From assembly GCF_003023845.1 (NCBI RefSeq), contig NZ_PYFT01000001.1:5704001-5768000 (forward strand): a stretch of 64,000 nucleotides of DNA. Direction: 5' to 3'. This DNA is from Adhaeribacter arboris (lineage in GTDB: Bacteria > Bacteroidota > Bacteroidia > Cytophagales > Hymenobacteraceae). The translations under genes were made by a program, and so were the position numbers. How positions within the stretch are numbered: position 1 is the first letter of the stretch; every line of letters begins with the position of its first letter. A model generated the notes under the pieces. The model saw only the letters and a program-made list of their open reading frames with translations. It had not been told where the DNA came from and made no database searches. Below are positions 53,298 through 62,832 of this stretch, in pieces.

Positions 53298-55226
53298 CTA
53301 CAATATTTTTACCTCCATTATTTTATCTCCTACTTCCAGTAAAGGTAACACTTCTAAACCTTTAACTACTTTTGCGAAAATAGAATAGCGGCCGTCGAGG
53401 TGCGGGGTAGGGGAATGCGTAATAAACCACTGACAGCTCTCGGTATCTTTACCCGCCGAGGCCATCCCAACAAAGCCTTCGCGATAACGCAGATTGGCAA
53501 ACTCCGAGCGAATAGCGTAATCGGTACCGCCCCAACCATCGCCGCGCGGGTCGCCGCCTTGGATAACAAAATTAGGTACTACCCGGTGAAAGTTTTTGTT
53601 GTTAAAGAAACCGGTATGCGCCAGTTGCACAAAATTAGCCACCGTACCCGGAGCTTGCTCCACAAATAATTGCAGCACCAGTTCGCCCCGGGTAGTTTGA
53701 ATACTAACTTTTTGGTCGGCGGGTATGCTTTGCACTAAAGTCCAGTCAATTGCGTGCGAAAAAGGATTTTGAGGAGCTGCAGGTTCTGGTTTACCTTCCA
53801 AATAAGCTACGGTTTTCGAAATTTCCTGGTAAGCTTCATTATCACGGGGTAGCACTAATTTGTTCAAGGCCTCTTTTAAAAAACGTATATCCGCGTATTC
53901 CGCTTTAAAATTTAATTCGGGTTGCCGAAGAACACCCGCCGTTATTCCCACCGCGGCAATATCACCGGAGGAAATTACCCGCTGAAAAAGGCTGGCAAAA
54001 TGCTTCTTTTGTTTCGCCGGGAAAGTTTTTTCGCTGCGTAATTGAGCTAAGGCTTCTATACCGTAGGTGCGGATAACGGGTATTTGAGCGGCAATAATTT
54101 CTTGCTCCACCAAATTTGCACCCGCTATATCTTTTGCCGCCGCGCTAAGCAAAGCCGCTTTTTCGTAAACATTATTGGTTTGTTGATACCTTTCCTGAAT
54201 GCTGCTTAAAACTTGTTTTTTATCCGGATGCAGTTTCATGGCTGTTGCCAGCAAATTAGCGCGTACCCGCCAGCGTAGTGTTTGTTCAGCTTTCTGCAAA
54301 AGTTCGGGTGCCGCTTCGGGAGTAGCTTTGGTAGAGATAAGTTCGGCGGCGGTAAGGGCCACATTTATATTTTTATCGCTTAAAGCGCGCCATACAATTG
54401 GTTTTACCTGAAGCCATTCTAAATTATTAAAAGCCCGAAGCGCATTCAACCGCACCCGGTAATCTGGCTCGGTTTCGATAATTCCGGCTAACTCTTCGAG
54501 TAAATTAACGGATTTGGCCTTACTTAAAGCCAACGCTGCGGCCATACGTACCTCTGGGGTCGGATCAATTTGGACGGCGGTTAAAATAGCTGCGGTGTGC
54601 GGGGTTAAATCTAATTTTGACGTTCGGGCCAGAAAATGGCTGGCTGCCAGTCGGGTTTCCGGGTTAGGGGTACTTAGTAAACTGACTACTTTAGGAATGG
54701 CTGTTTCGTATTGTAATTGTCGGGAATGGGTTCGGTAAATGCCCCAGGCTTGTCCTGCTTGAACTATTGGGTCAGAAAAATCAAATTTCACTAAAGCTTC
54801 TAAGCCTTTTTGGGTGGCGCATTTACCCAGAGCTTCTAGCAGTTCGGCTTTAACTGCCACCGCAGGTTCTTTCTCAATGGCCGCTAGTAAAGTTTCTTCC
54901 ACGGCGTGTTTTCCGGTTTGCCCTAAAGCATAAGCTGCCGCTCGCCGAACGTTTGGCTCTGGGTCGGTAAGTAAGCTGGTAAGCGGGGCAATAGCCTGCG
55001 AATCCTGCACAGAAGCAAATGCTTGAGCTGCTTCTTGCCGGTAACGAGCATCGGTGTGCGATAAATAGGGTAACAAAGTAGAGGTTTGCCATTCGTCTTG
55101 CGCGGTGTAAATAGCGCGTAAAGTAGCATCGTTAAATTTATTGCCCGAAAGAGAAGAACTTTGCTGGCCTGGTTTGTGGCAGCTCGTACAAAATAAGTAA
55201 ATCAGCAGAAAGTAATAGTATTTCAT
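53298..55226 (-). CDS. HEAT-repeat lipoprotein with C-terminal cyclophilin domain
   Basis: 642 residues from the ATG at 55226, which has an AGGAGG site 9 bp upstream and starts a lipoprotein signal (lipobox FCTSC); the earlier Met at 55265 is rejected. Residues ~30-480 are HEAT repeats (EPNVRRAAAYALGQTGKHA and many like it). Residues ~485-640 are a cyclophilin-type peptidyl-prolyl isomerase: GTVANFVQLAHTGFFNNKNFHRVVPNFVIQGGDP, with the Arg and Gln of the active site (quoted in part), and SQCQWF-like ESCQWFITH. Likely an envelope folding factor with a built-in protein-binding arm. Confidence 0.9.
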   Translation of the reverse strand: MKYYYFLLIYLFCTSCHKPGQQSSSLSGNKFNDATLRAIYTAQDEWQTSTLLPYLSHTDARYRQEAAQAFASVQDSQAIAPLTSLLTDPEPNVRRAAAYALGQTGKHAVEETLLAAIEKEPAVAVKAELLEALGKCATQKGLEALVKFDFSDPIVQAGQAWGIYRTHSRQLQYETAIPKVVSLLSTPNPETRLAASHFLARTSKLDLTPHTAAILTAVQIDPTPEVRMAAALALSKAKSVNLLEELAGIIETEPDYRVRLNALRAFNNLEWLQVKPIVWRALSDKNINVALTAAELISTKATPEAAPELLQKAEQTLRWRVRANLLATAMKLHPDKKQVLSSIQERYQQTNNVYEKAALLSAAAKDIAGANLVEQEIIAAQIPVIRTYGIEALAQLRSEKTFPAKQKKHFASLFQRVISSGDIAAVGITAGVLRQPELNFKAEYADIRFLKEALNKLVLPRDNEAYQEISKTVAYLEGKPEPAAPQNPFSHAIDWTLVQSIPADQKVSIQTTRGELVLQLFVEQAPGTVANFVQLAHTGFFNNKNFHRVVPNFVIQGGDPRGDGWGGTDYAIRSEFANLRYREGFVGMASAGKDTESCQWFITHSPTPHLDGRYSIFAKVVKGLEVLPLLEVGDKIMEVKIL

Positions 55227-56059
55227 AAAGATGAACCTCCTGCCGGAAGATACTGAAAACAACAAAGAATTACCAGAATAGCACTTTTAAGAAAGAGTTT
55301 TAATGATTAAGGCTATTTTACGTCAGGTTCGGTAGTGAGATAAACCCTCGTACTCACATTATTCGAATAAAAGCTTCTGCTACTTCGCAGATAGCAAATT
55401 TCTATATACTAAGGCTCATATTTCTTACCCTCCATCTTTTCGTAAGCTTTTTATTTGAAATTCTACCTTGCCTTTTCTTTTAAGTAGTATTTATTCCTTA
55501 TTAAAAAAAAAACTTTTACCCGCTTCATTTTGTAAAATAAAATTTTTGTTTTACAAAATTTTTATTTTACAAAATGAAAGAAATTAAGAAATTATTATTA
55601 CTATTGAAAAGGTATTGTAAGTTAATATTAAAAAACTAAAAGCTAACGAAAGATATTATTTATCATATACTTGTGTTCTGTTTAAGGAATTAGATTTTAT
55701 AAGAGTAAAGTAGATAAAGAGAAATATAAAAAATAAAGAATCTTCAAAAATGGGAGACAATGAGAGGGAAATAATAGAAAATTTTGAATCTGAATGAAAT
55801 GAACTATCTGGGTGGAAAAATCAAGAAGGTAGCTGGTTGGAGTAAGCGATACCATAACCACCTAACTAAACAATCTAAATATTCTTACAACATTGCCTAT
55901 GAATTTGATACTACTTTAAAATAAATACCACAATAAGGTTCCTTAACTGGTTCCTAGTGTACCTGCTCCAACAGACAATCATGCATAATCTTGATTATAC
56001 TTCTGACATATTAATCTCCTATTCGGTAACTATTTACATAATCCTTAAACCTTTAAAAT
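55227..56059. other. 833 bp divergent intergenic region with repeat operator-like cluster
   Basis: Upstream of SusC pair 2 and of the HEAT/cyclophilin gene. It holds the TTTTACAAAAT cluster (55526-55576). A weak TATACTTG box lies near 55660. No gene recognised. Confidence 0.5.
55526..55576. promoter_or_regulatory. Palindromic cluster of TTTTACAAAAT sites
   Basis: Three copies: inverted ATTTTGTAAAA at 55527-55537 and direct TTTTACAAAAT at 55549-55559 and 55565-55575 (16 bp apart). The outer 17 bp arms (55526-55542 and 55560-55576) are perfect inverse repeats. Could be operator sites for a regulator of the SusC gene 480 bp downstream. Confidence 0.45.
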
Positions 56060-59000
56060 ATGAAACAAGATTTATACACCCAGTTAATTCAGGTAATTGG
56101 AAGGGGGCTATTAGGCCTTTTATTTCTATTTGTTACTACTTATTTATCGCACGGTGCGGTTCGTTCCAATATGGATCATAGTAATTCTATTTTTAGAACA
56201 ATTGGAAAAAGTAATAGTAACTTAGAAATTGCTAGTGCTGCTGTTGAGGAAACAATTACAGGGAAAGTAATTTCTACTACCGGCGAGCCCTTACCCGGAG
56301 TAACCGTTTTACTAAAAGGAACTAACACCGGTACAACTACCACCAGTGATGGGAGTTTTAGCCTGACCATTCCGGAATCCCGTGGAGCATTAGTTTTTTC
56401 TTTTGTGGGTTATGCCGAAAAGGAAGTAACCTTAAACGGACAGAAAACTGTAAATGTAACTTTAACGGAAGATACTAAAGCCTTAAATGAAGTAGTAGTA
56501 GTCGGTTATTCGGCCAAGAATCAAACGCAATTATCCAGTTCGGTTTCGGTGGTAAGCGCCGAAAAGCTGAGAGGCGTAACGGCCCCTAACCTGGGTAATC
56601 TGCTGCAAGGCAAAGCGCCGGGAGTCATGGTGTCGGGTACTACGGGCCAGCCGGGGGCGGCGCCGGTGGTTAGAATCCGAGGAACGGGTTCGATCAGCGC
56701 GGGCTCCGATCCTTTATACGTAGTGGACGGGGTAATTGGCGGTACCGCCAACCCGAATGATATTGAATCGGTAACGGTGCTGAAAGATGCCGCTGCCACG
56801 GGCCTTTACGGTTCTCGAGCCGCGAATGGCGTAATTGTAATTACCACCAAAAGCGGCAAATCCGGCAAAACTGCCATTAATTTTAATACTTCGGTAGGCG
56901 CCAACTGGGTGACTACCGGAAATTTAAAATTAATGAACTCGCAGCAACTCTACGATTTCGAAAGGCCAATGTTTATCAACGACTACAACGGCAAAAGAAA
57001 TAATTTAATAGCCGAATTATCTAAAACCAACCCTAACCCGAGCGAAGCCGACATTAACGCTTACTTAACCAGTAAAAATTTAGCTACTTCGGTAGATGCC
57101 CATTTAAATACCGTTTTACCCGCCAGCTTAACCAACACTAATACCGATTGGTTAGATTTAATTTACAGAACCGGAATTACGCAAAATTATGAGCTTTCGG
57201 CTTCCGGCGGGAACGAAAGAACAAAGTTTTATCTCGGGGGCAATTACTATAAAGAACAAGGTACCCTGACCGTTACGGATTATAAACGGTTTAACGTCCG
57301 GATGAATCTGACGCACCAGATTAACAATAAGTTATCCGTTACGGGCCGGATAAATACGCGCATGGATTATACCACCAATGATACTCCTCAGCAGGAGCCG
57401 TCGGTAAACCAAGCTATTACCAATTTGCCCTGGGATAATCCTTTTAATGCGAATGGCTTGCCTAAAAAAGGGATTGAACCGGAATGGATGGGACGGGAAC
57501 GGACCAATTATTTTTTCTACAAACAATACAACTATTCGAAAGGGCGAGGCAACAACCTGCAAGGCGATCTGGTATTAAATTACGATATTAACGATTGGCT
57601 GAGTCTTTCCACTTCTAACCGGGCCGAAATTTCAAACACCCGGGCCGAGATTTATCAGGACCCCTTAACGCCCGCGGCTTCGGCCCGGAAAGGTTTGTTG
57701 GCCAATAATTTTGTTTATACGCAATCGCTGTTAAATTCCAATCTTTTAAAGGCAAATAAAACTTTTGGTGCCCATAGCTTAAGCGGGATACTGGGCGCCG
57801 AATTCCAAACCAACTACGGCGATAATACCAACAGCACCGGCGGCTCGCTGCCTTCCGGATTAGCGGTATTAGATATTTCGGCCGTACCGGTTGGTATTAC
57901 CGGGGCTAAATACCGCAGCGCTTTTAACTCTTATTTCTCGCAGGTAGACTACAATTTTGATAATAAATATTTTGCCGTGGCTTCCTTTCGCCGGGATGGA
58001 TCTTCTAAATTCGGCGCCAACAATTTGTACGGTAACTTTTACTCCGTAGGCGGTTCCTGGATTATTTCGAACGAAGATTTTTTACCTAAATACGAAGCGC
58101 TTTCTTTGTTAAAAGTGCGGGCCAGCTACGGTACCACCGGTAACGCCAACATCACCGATTTTATCTCCCAGGATTTATACAGCTTTACGGCTTTGTTTTC
58201 CGGAACTTCCGGCCCCGTGCAGTACGCGGGTAATTCCGGCGCCATTCCGGCCCGACTGGCCAACCCCGACCTAACTTGGGAAAAAGCTTATACTACCAAT
58301 GTTGGTTTAGACATAGGTTTATTCAAGCGTGTTAACTTATCTATCGATGCTTACCGCCGCATTAATAGTAATTTACTTTTTGATGTGCCTTTGTCCGCGG
58401 CGGCCGGTTTCTCTACCCAAATCCAGAACATTGGCAAAATTCAAAATAAAGGCATTGATATCGACCTGAATACCATCAATTTTAATGGGCAGAATTTTAA
58501 ATGGGAAACCAATTTCAACGTAGGCTTCAATAACAATGAAGTACTTTCCTTGTACCGGGATCAACCCATCGATAACGGTCTGCGGCGGGTAATTGTGGGC
58601 CAACCTTTAAGAACCTGGTTCATGCAAAAATGGATGGGCGTAGATCAGCAAACCGGCGCTCCGCTCTGGGAAATGTTAACCTATGATGCGGACGGCAAGG
58701 TGGCGAAACGCGAAACCACTACCAATTATAATTTAGCCACCCGCCAGATAGTAGGCAAAGCCAACCCTGATTTTACCGGCGGTTTTACCAATACCTTGTC
58801 CTACAAAGGCTTGAGCTTAAATGTATTTTTGAATTTTGTGTCGGGTAGTCAAGTCTACCATACTTCCCGCGAAGGTCGTGATTCGGATGGCGCTTACCCA
58901 ACTGGTAACATGATGCAATTAGCCGATGGCTGGTCGCGGTGGGAAAAACCGGGCGATGTGGCCACACACCCGCTACCCATGCTGAACGGCGGTGGTACTA

Positions 59001-59260
59001 ATTCGAACAAACCTTCGTCGCGGTATTTAGAAGACGGCAGCTTTATTCGCCTACGGAATGTGCGGCTTAACTACGAAATTCCTACAGGTATTGTAAAAAG
59101 AATTGGGGTAGGCGGATTAAATGTATTTGTATCGGCGGATAACTTATATACCTGGACGAAATTCTCGGGTTTAAATCCGGAAAACAACTTCGATGATGGC
59201 GCCAACATTACTTACCCCATGAGTAAGAAAGTGCTTTTTGGTATTAACGTAGGCTTGTAA
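56060..59260 (+). CDS. SusC/RagA family TonB-linked outer-membrane protein
   Basis: 1066 residues. A long N-terminal segment with one hydrophobic stretch (~14-35) acts as signal, followed by ~30 polar residues, a carboxypeptidase-regulatory-like domain (~65-145), the plug starting NEVVVVGYSAKNQTQLSSSV and DPLYVVDGVIGG, and a barrel ending KVLFGINVGL. It differs from pair 1 in having the longer N-terminal extension. Imports an unknown polymer fragment or peptide with the SusD partner, which follows immediately. Confidence 0.95.
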   Translation: MKQDLYTQLIQVIGRGLLGLLFLFVTTYLSHGAVRSNMDHSNSIFRTIGKSNSNLEIASAAVEETITGKVISTTGEPLPGVTVLLKGTNTGTTTTSDGSFSLTIPESRGALVFSFVGYAEKEVTLNGQKTVNVTLTEDTKALNEVVVVGYSAKNQTQLSSSVSVVSAEKLRGVTAPNLGNLLQGKAPGVMVSGTTGQPGAAPVVRIRGTGSISAGSDPLYVVDGVIGGTANPNDIESVTVLKDAAATGLYGSRAANGVIVITTKSGKSGKTAINFNTSVGANWVTTGNLKLMNSQQLYDFERPMFINDYNGKRNNLIAELSKTNPNPSEADINAYLTSKNLATSVDAHLNTVLPASLTNTNTDWLDLIYRTGITQNYELSASGGNERTKFYLGGNYYKEQGTLTVTDYKRFNVRMNLTHQINNKLSVTGRINTRMDYTTNDTPQQEPSVNQAITNLPWDNPFNANGLPKKGIEPEWMGRERTNYFFYKQYNYSKGRGNNLQGDLVLNYDINDWLSLSTSNRAEISNTRAEIYQDPLTPAASARKGLLANNFVYTQSLLNSNLLKANKTFGAHSLSGILGAEFQTNYGDNTNSTGGSLPSGLAVLDISAVPVGITGAKYRSAFNSYFSQVDYNFDNKYFAVASFRRDGSSKFGANNLYGNFYSVGGSWIISNEDFLPKYEALSLLKVRASYGTTGNANITDFISQDLYSFTALFSGTSGPVQYAGNSGAIPARLANPDLTWEKAYTTNVGLDIGLFKRVNLSIDAYRRINSNLLFDVPLSAAAGFSTQIQNIGKIQNKGIDIDLNTINFNGQNFKWETNFNVGFNNNEVLSLYRDQPIDNGLRRVIVGQPLRTWFMQKWMGVDQQTGAPLWEMLTYDADGKVAKRETTTNYNLATRQIVGKANPDFTGGFTNTLSYKGLSLNVFLNFVSGSQVYHTSREGRDSDGAYPTGNMMQLADGWSRWEKPGDVATHPLPMLNGGGTNSNKPSSRYLEDGSFIRLRNVRLNYEIPTGIVKRIGVGGLNVFVSADNLYTWTKFSGLNPENNFDDGANITYPMSKKVLFGINVGL

Positions 59261-59289
59261 TCTTGTTTAATTATTTAATGAATCCGAAA

Positions 59290-60789
59290 ATGAAAAAATA
59301 TATTATAAACAGCTTTCTAGCAGCAGGTCTAGTTTGCTTGTCGACCGCTTGTGATCTGACCATGGATCCTTACAACGGAAAATCAGCGGACACTTTACTT
59401 AGTTCCGACACTGGCGTGCAAACCGCTACTTTTGGTAACTACAGCTTCCTGAAAGATTTTGAATACACCCGCAGCTACCATTTTTTAAATGAATACCCCA
59501 GCGATAATGTGATGTTGAGCGGCACCACCACGGACCATTTAACTTTCGCGTATAATTACCGGCACATCGAAAGTATGACGCATACCAGCAACTTCTGGAA
59601 AAAGGCGTATCAGCTTATTTACGGCACCAACAAAGCGCTGGAAGCCATTGATTCGGGTACCGCTCCCCTGGCCCAAGCTACCGCAGACCAATTAAAAGGC
59701 GAAAACCTGTATCTACGGGCCATGGTGCATTTTAACCTGGTAAACTTATTTGGCCGGCCCTACGCCCAGGACAACGGTGCCAGTCCGGGTATTATGATTC
59801 GGAAAGATGCGGATGTTACCGCCTTGCCACCCCGCAGCTCGGTAAAAGAAGTATACGATTTTATCATTGCGGATTTGCTGCAGGCCGCCGAGTTAATGAA
59901 AGAAGTTAAAAACAGTAGCTTTGCTTCGAAAGAAGTAGCGTATGCGCTTTTATCCCGCATTTACCTGTACCAGCAAGATAACGCCAAGGCCATTGAATAC
60001 GCCGATAAGGTAATCAGCTCAGGCCGGTATAAGTTATTGGATACCGAAACGTATAAAAGATACTTCACCCTAGCCAATGAGAGTAATCCCGAGACCATAT
60101 TTGCCATCCGGCACACTTCGCTCGATGACCGGGGACAGTCTTCTATTGGTTCGTTATATTACAGTAAAAACGGAGCGGGTTACGGGGAAGTATACGCTTC
60201 GGCGGCTTACCGGGCTTTATTGGATAAATACCCCGCCGATGTTCGCCACAGTTTTTATGAGCCGGTATACGTTTTAGATGCGCAGGGTCAAATAACCAAA
60301 GATGCGAACGGTAACCCGATAATTGCTACCCGGAACGGATTTCCCAAGTACTTCATCAATAAGTACTCGAACCAGGAAAATTTAGTGACCTTAAGCTCGC
60401 CGGTATATTTGCGCTTAGCCGAAATGTATTTGAACCGGGCAGAAGCTAACGCTAAATCAGGTAACGACCAGGCGGCCCTGGATGATGTAAACCTCATCAG
60501 AACCCGCGCTGGATTAACCGGGGAGGCTTTATACACGCTAGCCGATTTAAAGGGCCATGCCTCGGTGTTGGAAGTAGTACTGGAAGAGCGCAGAATTGAA
60601 TTAGCTTTTGAGGCGCAGCGGAAGTATGATCTTTTCCGGAATAATTTACCATTAGTCAGAGATTATCCGGGAACCCACCTGTTGGTTGGCCAAACTACCC
60701 AGATTGTTCAACCGAATGATCCCCGGGTAATTTATTTTATTCCCCAGTTAGAAACTGTATTGAATCCAAACCTGGTCCAGAATCCGTAG
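59290..60789 (+). CDS. SusD/RagB family outer-membrane lipoprotein
   Basis: 499 residues from MKKYIINSFLAAGLVCLSTAC, a lipoprotein signal with lipobox LSTAC; an ATG at 59278 (MNPK) is an alternative and a TTG at 59263 is less likely. Family features: LYLRAMVHFNLVNLFGRPYA, RLAEMYLNRAEANAKSGN and LEERRIELAFEAQRKYDLFR. Lid and substrate-binding partner of the upstream SusC. No enzymes follow, so no polysaccharide can be inferred. Confidence 0.94.
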   Translation: MKKYIINSFLAAGLVCLSTACDLTMDPYNGKSADTLLSSDTGVQTATFGNYSFLKDFEYTRSYHFLNEYPSDNVMLSGTTTDHLTFAYNYRHIESMTHTSNFWKKAYQLIYGTNKALEAIDSGTAPLAQATADQLKGENLYLRAMVHFNLVNLFGRPYAQDNGASPGIMIRKDADVTALPPRSSVKEVYDFIIADLLQAAELMKEVKNSSFASKEVAYALLSRIYLYQQDNAKAIEYADKVISSGRYKLLDTETYKRYFTLANESNPETIFAIRHTSLDDRGQSSIGSLYYSKNGAGYGEVYASAAYRALLDKYPADVRHSFYEPVYVLDAQGQITKDANGNPIIATRNGFPKYFINKYSNQENLVTLSSPVYLRLAEMYLNRAEANAKSGNDQAALDDVNLIRTRAGLTGEALYTLADLKGHASVLEVVLEERRIELAFEAQRKYDLFRNNLPLVRDYPGTHLLVGQTTQIVQPNDPRVIYFIPQLETVLNPNLVQNP

Positions 60790-60870
60790 AATAACGAGCG
60801 TGCCCGGTTTTAGGATTATTTTTTAAAAAATCTGCCGAACCATGCTTTGGGGCATTTTGAAAATACAGAA

Positions 60871-60925
60871 AGAACCTCCCTTTTTAGTGAACAATTTGCT
60901 TCGCTAAAAACGGGAGGTTCTTTTG
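60871..60925 (+). terminator. Terminator after SusCD pair 2
   Basis: ~17 bp stem (60871-60887 with 60904-60921, one bulge), 16 nt loop, T run. Confidence 0.85.
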
Positions 60926-61034
60926 TTTGGCATATACCCGCAAAATTACTGTAAAAACAAACCCTTTCAAGCAACCTGAAAGCGCAGATAAAGCCTGCAT
61001 AACCAGCTTACCGCTGACCTATCTTTTTTCAACC

Positions 61035-61105
61035 GCGGCTAATGGTTAGTATATGCAAGGGCCGTGGTGAAGCAAGGGTTTTGCATATACTAAACGTTAG
61101 CGGAC
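61035..61105 (-). repeat. attC-like imperfect palindrome 1
   Basis: Arms 61035-61058 and 61081-61104 pair over ~13 perfect bases (TTAGTATATGCAA / TTGCATATACTAA) plus further imperfect pairs. Core GCTAAC (minus strand) and a degenerate ATTAGC form the outer ends. It ends 6 bp from the stop of the DUF2442 gene, as an integron attC site follows its gene. Confidence 0.55.
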
Positions 61106-61110
61106 GTTTT

Positions 61111-61353
61111 TTATATTTCTCCTTCATGCAAGTCCCATATAGGAAAACACAGTTCATAGTCATTCCAGACAATATCACCATATTCAATGCTGAAACCTTG
61201 GAACAGGTCCCTGTCCAAGTACTTCTTTGTCATTGGATTTTTGGCTGATTTTAAGAAGCTTTCAAAGTCAATAATTTGGCTAACCCCATCAGAAAAATCG
61301 AATTTTATTTTATAGCCGTCCAGATAAACTGCTTTGTCAATTGAAACTATCAT
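61111..61353 (-). CDS. DUF2442 domain protein (toxin-antitoxin-like partner)
   Basis: 80 residues matching the DUF2442 layout: short strands ending in a compact C-terminus (LDGYKIKFDFSDGVSQIIDF; GDIVWNDYELCFPIWDLHEGE). It starts 2 bp after the stop of the DUF4160 gene. This pair is common on mobile DNA and is often listed as a putative toxin-antitoxin pair; which member is toxic is not established here. AT-rich relative to the SusCD region. Confidence 0.8.
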   Translation of the reverse strand: MIVSIDKAVYLDGYKIKFDFSDGVSQIIDFESFLKSAKNPMTKKYLDRDLFQGFSIEYGDIVWNDYELCFPIWDLHEGEI

Positions 61354-61355
61354 AA

Positions 61356-61661
61356 CTAATCAATCTTTTTAGTAATTATTTCTGATTTCACTTCTTTATT
61401 GTAAACGAAGAAGTCAACCCACTTCTGCACAATGTCCTCTCTAAAATGCTCTACTAATTTTCTGAGTCTTTTTTCATTTTTACTGTCCAGAGGCTCTTTG
61501 CCTTTTACAGAAGATACACGTACTTCTATAAATGCCCCATTTTCGAATATTATCTCGGCTTTGCTTTCTCTTCCTTGATACTTACCATGAACGTGAATGG
61601 GTTCATGTTCATTTGAATAGAATAATATAATTAATCCAAAATATTCGTAAAGCTTTGGCAT
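61356..61661 (-). CDS. DUF4160 domain protein (toxin-antitoxin-like partner)
   Basis: 101 residues with the DUF4160 hallmark IILFYSNEHEPIHVHGKYQG (HxPxHVH), then KAEIIFENGAF and a helical C-terminus. The His-rich motif suggests metal or nucleic-acid binding, but no activity is known. First gene of a two-gene unit with DUF2442. Both lie between attC-like palindromes, which fits a mobile cassette. Confidence 0.85.
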   Translation of the reverse strand: MPKLYEYFGLIILFYSNEHEPIHVHGKYQGRESKAEIIFENGAFIEVRVSSVKGKEPLDSKNEKRLRKLVEHFREDIVQKWVDFFVYNKEVKSEIITKKID

Positions 61662-61707
61662 AGGTAATTTCTTAAAAAATTAAAAATTACTCCTTATTCT
61701 TAAAATG

Positions 61708-61778
61708 CCCGCCAACGGCTAGTATAAACAGCGTGCAAGGCCGTCGGCCGTAGCATGCTGTTTATACATTGTTATGCT
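61708..61778 (-). repeat. attC-like imperfect palindrome 2
   Basis: Arms 61718-61735 and 61754-61767 pair as GTATAAACAGC / GCTGTTTATAC, with outer CCGCCAACGG and TTGTTATGC ends and a GGCCGT core in the loop shared with site 1. On the minus strand it reads GCATAAC...GTTGGCG, close to the R'' and R' ends of attC sites. It lies 17 bp past the stop of the channel gene. Confidence 0.55.
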
Positions 61779-61794
61779 TAGTTTTTTTGTCAAA

Positions 61795-62778
61795 TTAGGT
61801 AATATGTCCATCTTTGATTAATCTATCAATACACTTTTGTGCAAGAAGGTTTTGGATTTCTAATTCTGTTGCAATTTTTTTATGAATGTGCTTTGGCCAT
61901 GGTTGAGGTGGTAGACTATCTTTAACTTTGAATAAAAGGTAATCAGTAACAACACTTCGATATTTCAGTTTGACATTTCCTTTTGAATGTTGCTCTTTCC
62001 ATTTATCCAAATAAGTAGCTAATTGTTGTATCTCTAGTAATAAAGGTTTAATTTTTTCATCTTGGCTATGAAAGCTTGACATTGCTTTAGCTATGCTGTT
62101 TATACGAATTATTGTCTGTTCAAATTTTAACTTAGTTCTTTGTTGAATTCCATATGTCCTTATTGCTTCGTATAAAGTCTGCTGAATTTGAGCAACGGAC
62201 TGATAAAGCCTTTTTAGTGATGAAGTATTTCCATAAGAAGCTAATCCACCCTGATTGGCTTGAAAGTGCAGATAGTTATGTATACTGGCTAAGAATCTAT
62301 ATGTACTGCGGCTAAGAGAATATAATTTATCATGATTATGCTCATCTAATGCTTTGTCAATTTGTTCGTCTATTAAATATAATTCCTTTTCAAAATCCAC
62401 AATTCGACGTTGATGCTCGCTAGTATAAATAAGGCGGAGCATCGCTGATTGTCTTTCGGAAGCTATTTTACCAACAAATACTGCAATTAAGATTAATCCA
62501 GAGAGAACTTGAAAAGAAGCCATAAATTTCCCAAATCCAATGGGAGCAATGTCTCCATATCCTAGGGAGCTAAATGTAATAACACAAAAGTATAATGAAT
62601 CAAACCATCTTAAATTGGTAGTATTAGTGCCATGTCCATACGGATTTATTAACCAAAAGTATAATGAGCAAAAAAGTATGACACCAAAAATACAAGCACC
62701 TATTGCAACATAGGATGTTTTGTCTATTGCTCCCCCTATAAATGTCGTAAGTGTTTGATTGTTTTTCTTTTTTATCAT
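61795..62778 (-). CDS. Two-TM potassium channel family protein
   Basis: 327 residues from the Met at 62778 (MIKKKNNQ); longer starts at 62793 and 62832 are possible. Membrane helix 1 (YVAIGACIFGVILFCSLYFW), pore helix and selectivity filter FSSLGYGDIAP (GYGD), and helix 2 (FQVLSGLILIAVFVGKIA) give the minimal 2-TM channel pore. The ~230-residue cytosolic helical C-terminus has no RCK/TrkA motif that I can see, so gating is unknown. Visibly AT-rich compared with the SusCD genes, suggesting transfer. Its 3' end meets attC-like site 2. Confidence 0.85.
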   Translation of the reverse strand: MIKKKNNQTLTTFIGGAIDKTSYVAIGACIFGVILFCSLYFWLINPYGHGTNTTNLRWFDSLYFCVITFSSLGYGDIAPIGFGKFMASFQVLSGLILIAVFVGKIASERQSAMLRLIYTSEHQRRIVDFEKELYLIDEQIDKALDEHNHDKLYSLSRSTYRFLASIHNYLHFQANQGGLASYGNTSSLKRLYQSVAQIQQTLYEAIRTYGIQQRTKLKFEQTIIRINSIAKAMSSFHSQDEKIKPLLLEIQQLATYLDKWKEQHSKGNVKLKYRSVVTDYLLFKVKDSLPPQPWPKHIHKKIATELEIQNLLAQKCIDRLIKDGHIT

Positions 62779-62832
62779 TATAAAATTAACCATAACTACC
62801 GGATAAACGACATAACATACGCTTATCGGCAC

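Larger units (their letters stand above)
60790..61110. other. Intergenic region with terminator and attC-like site
   Basis: 321 bp holding the SusD terminator (60871-60925) and the first attC-like palindrome (61035-61105). The change to AT-rich DNA begins here. Confidence 0.6.
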
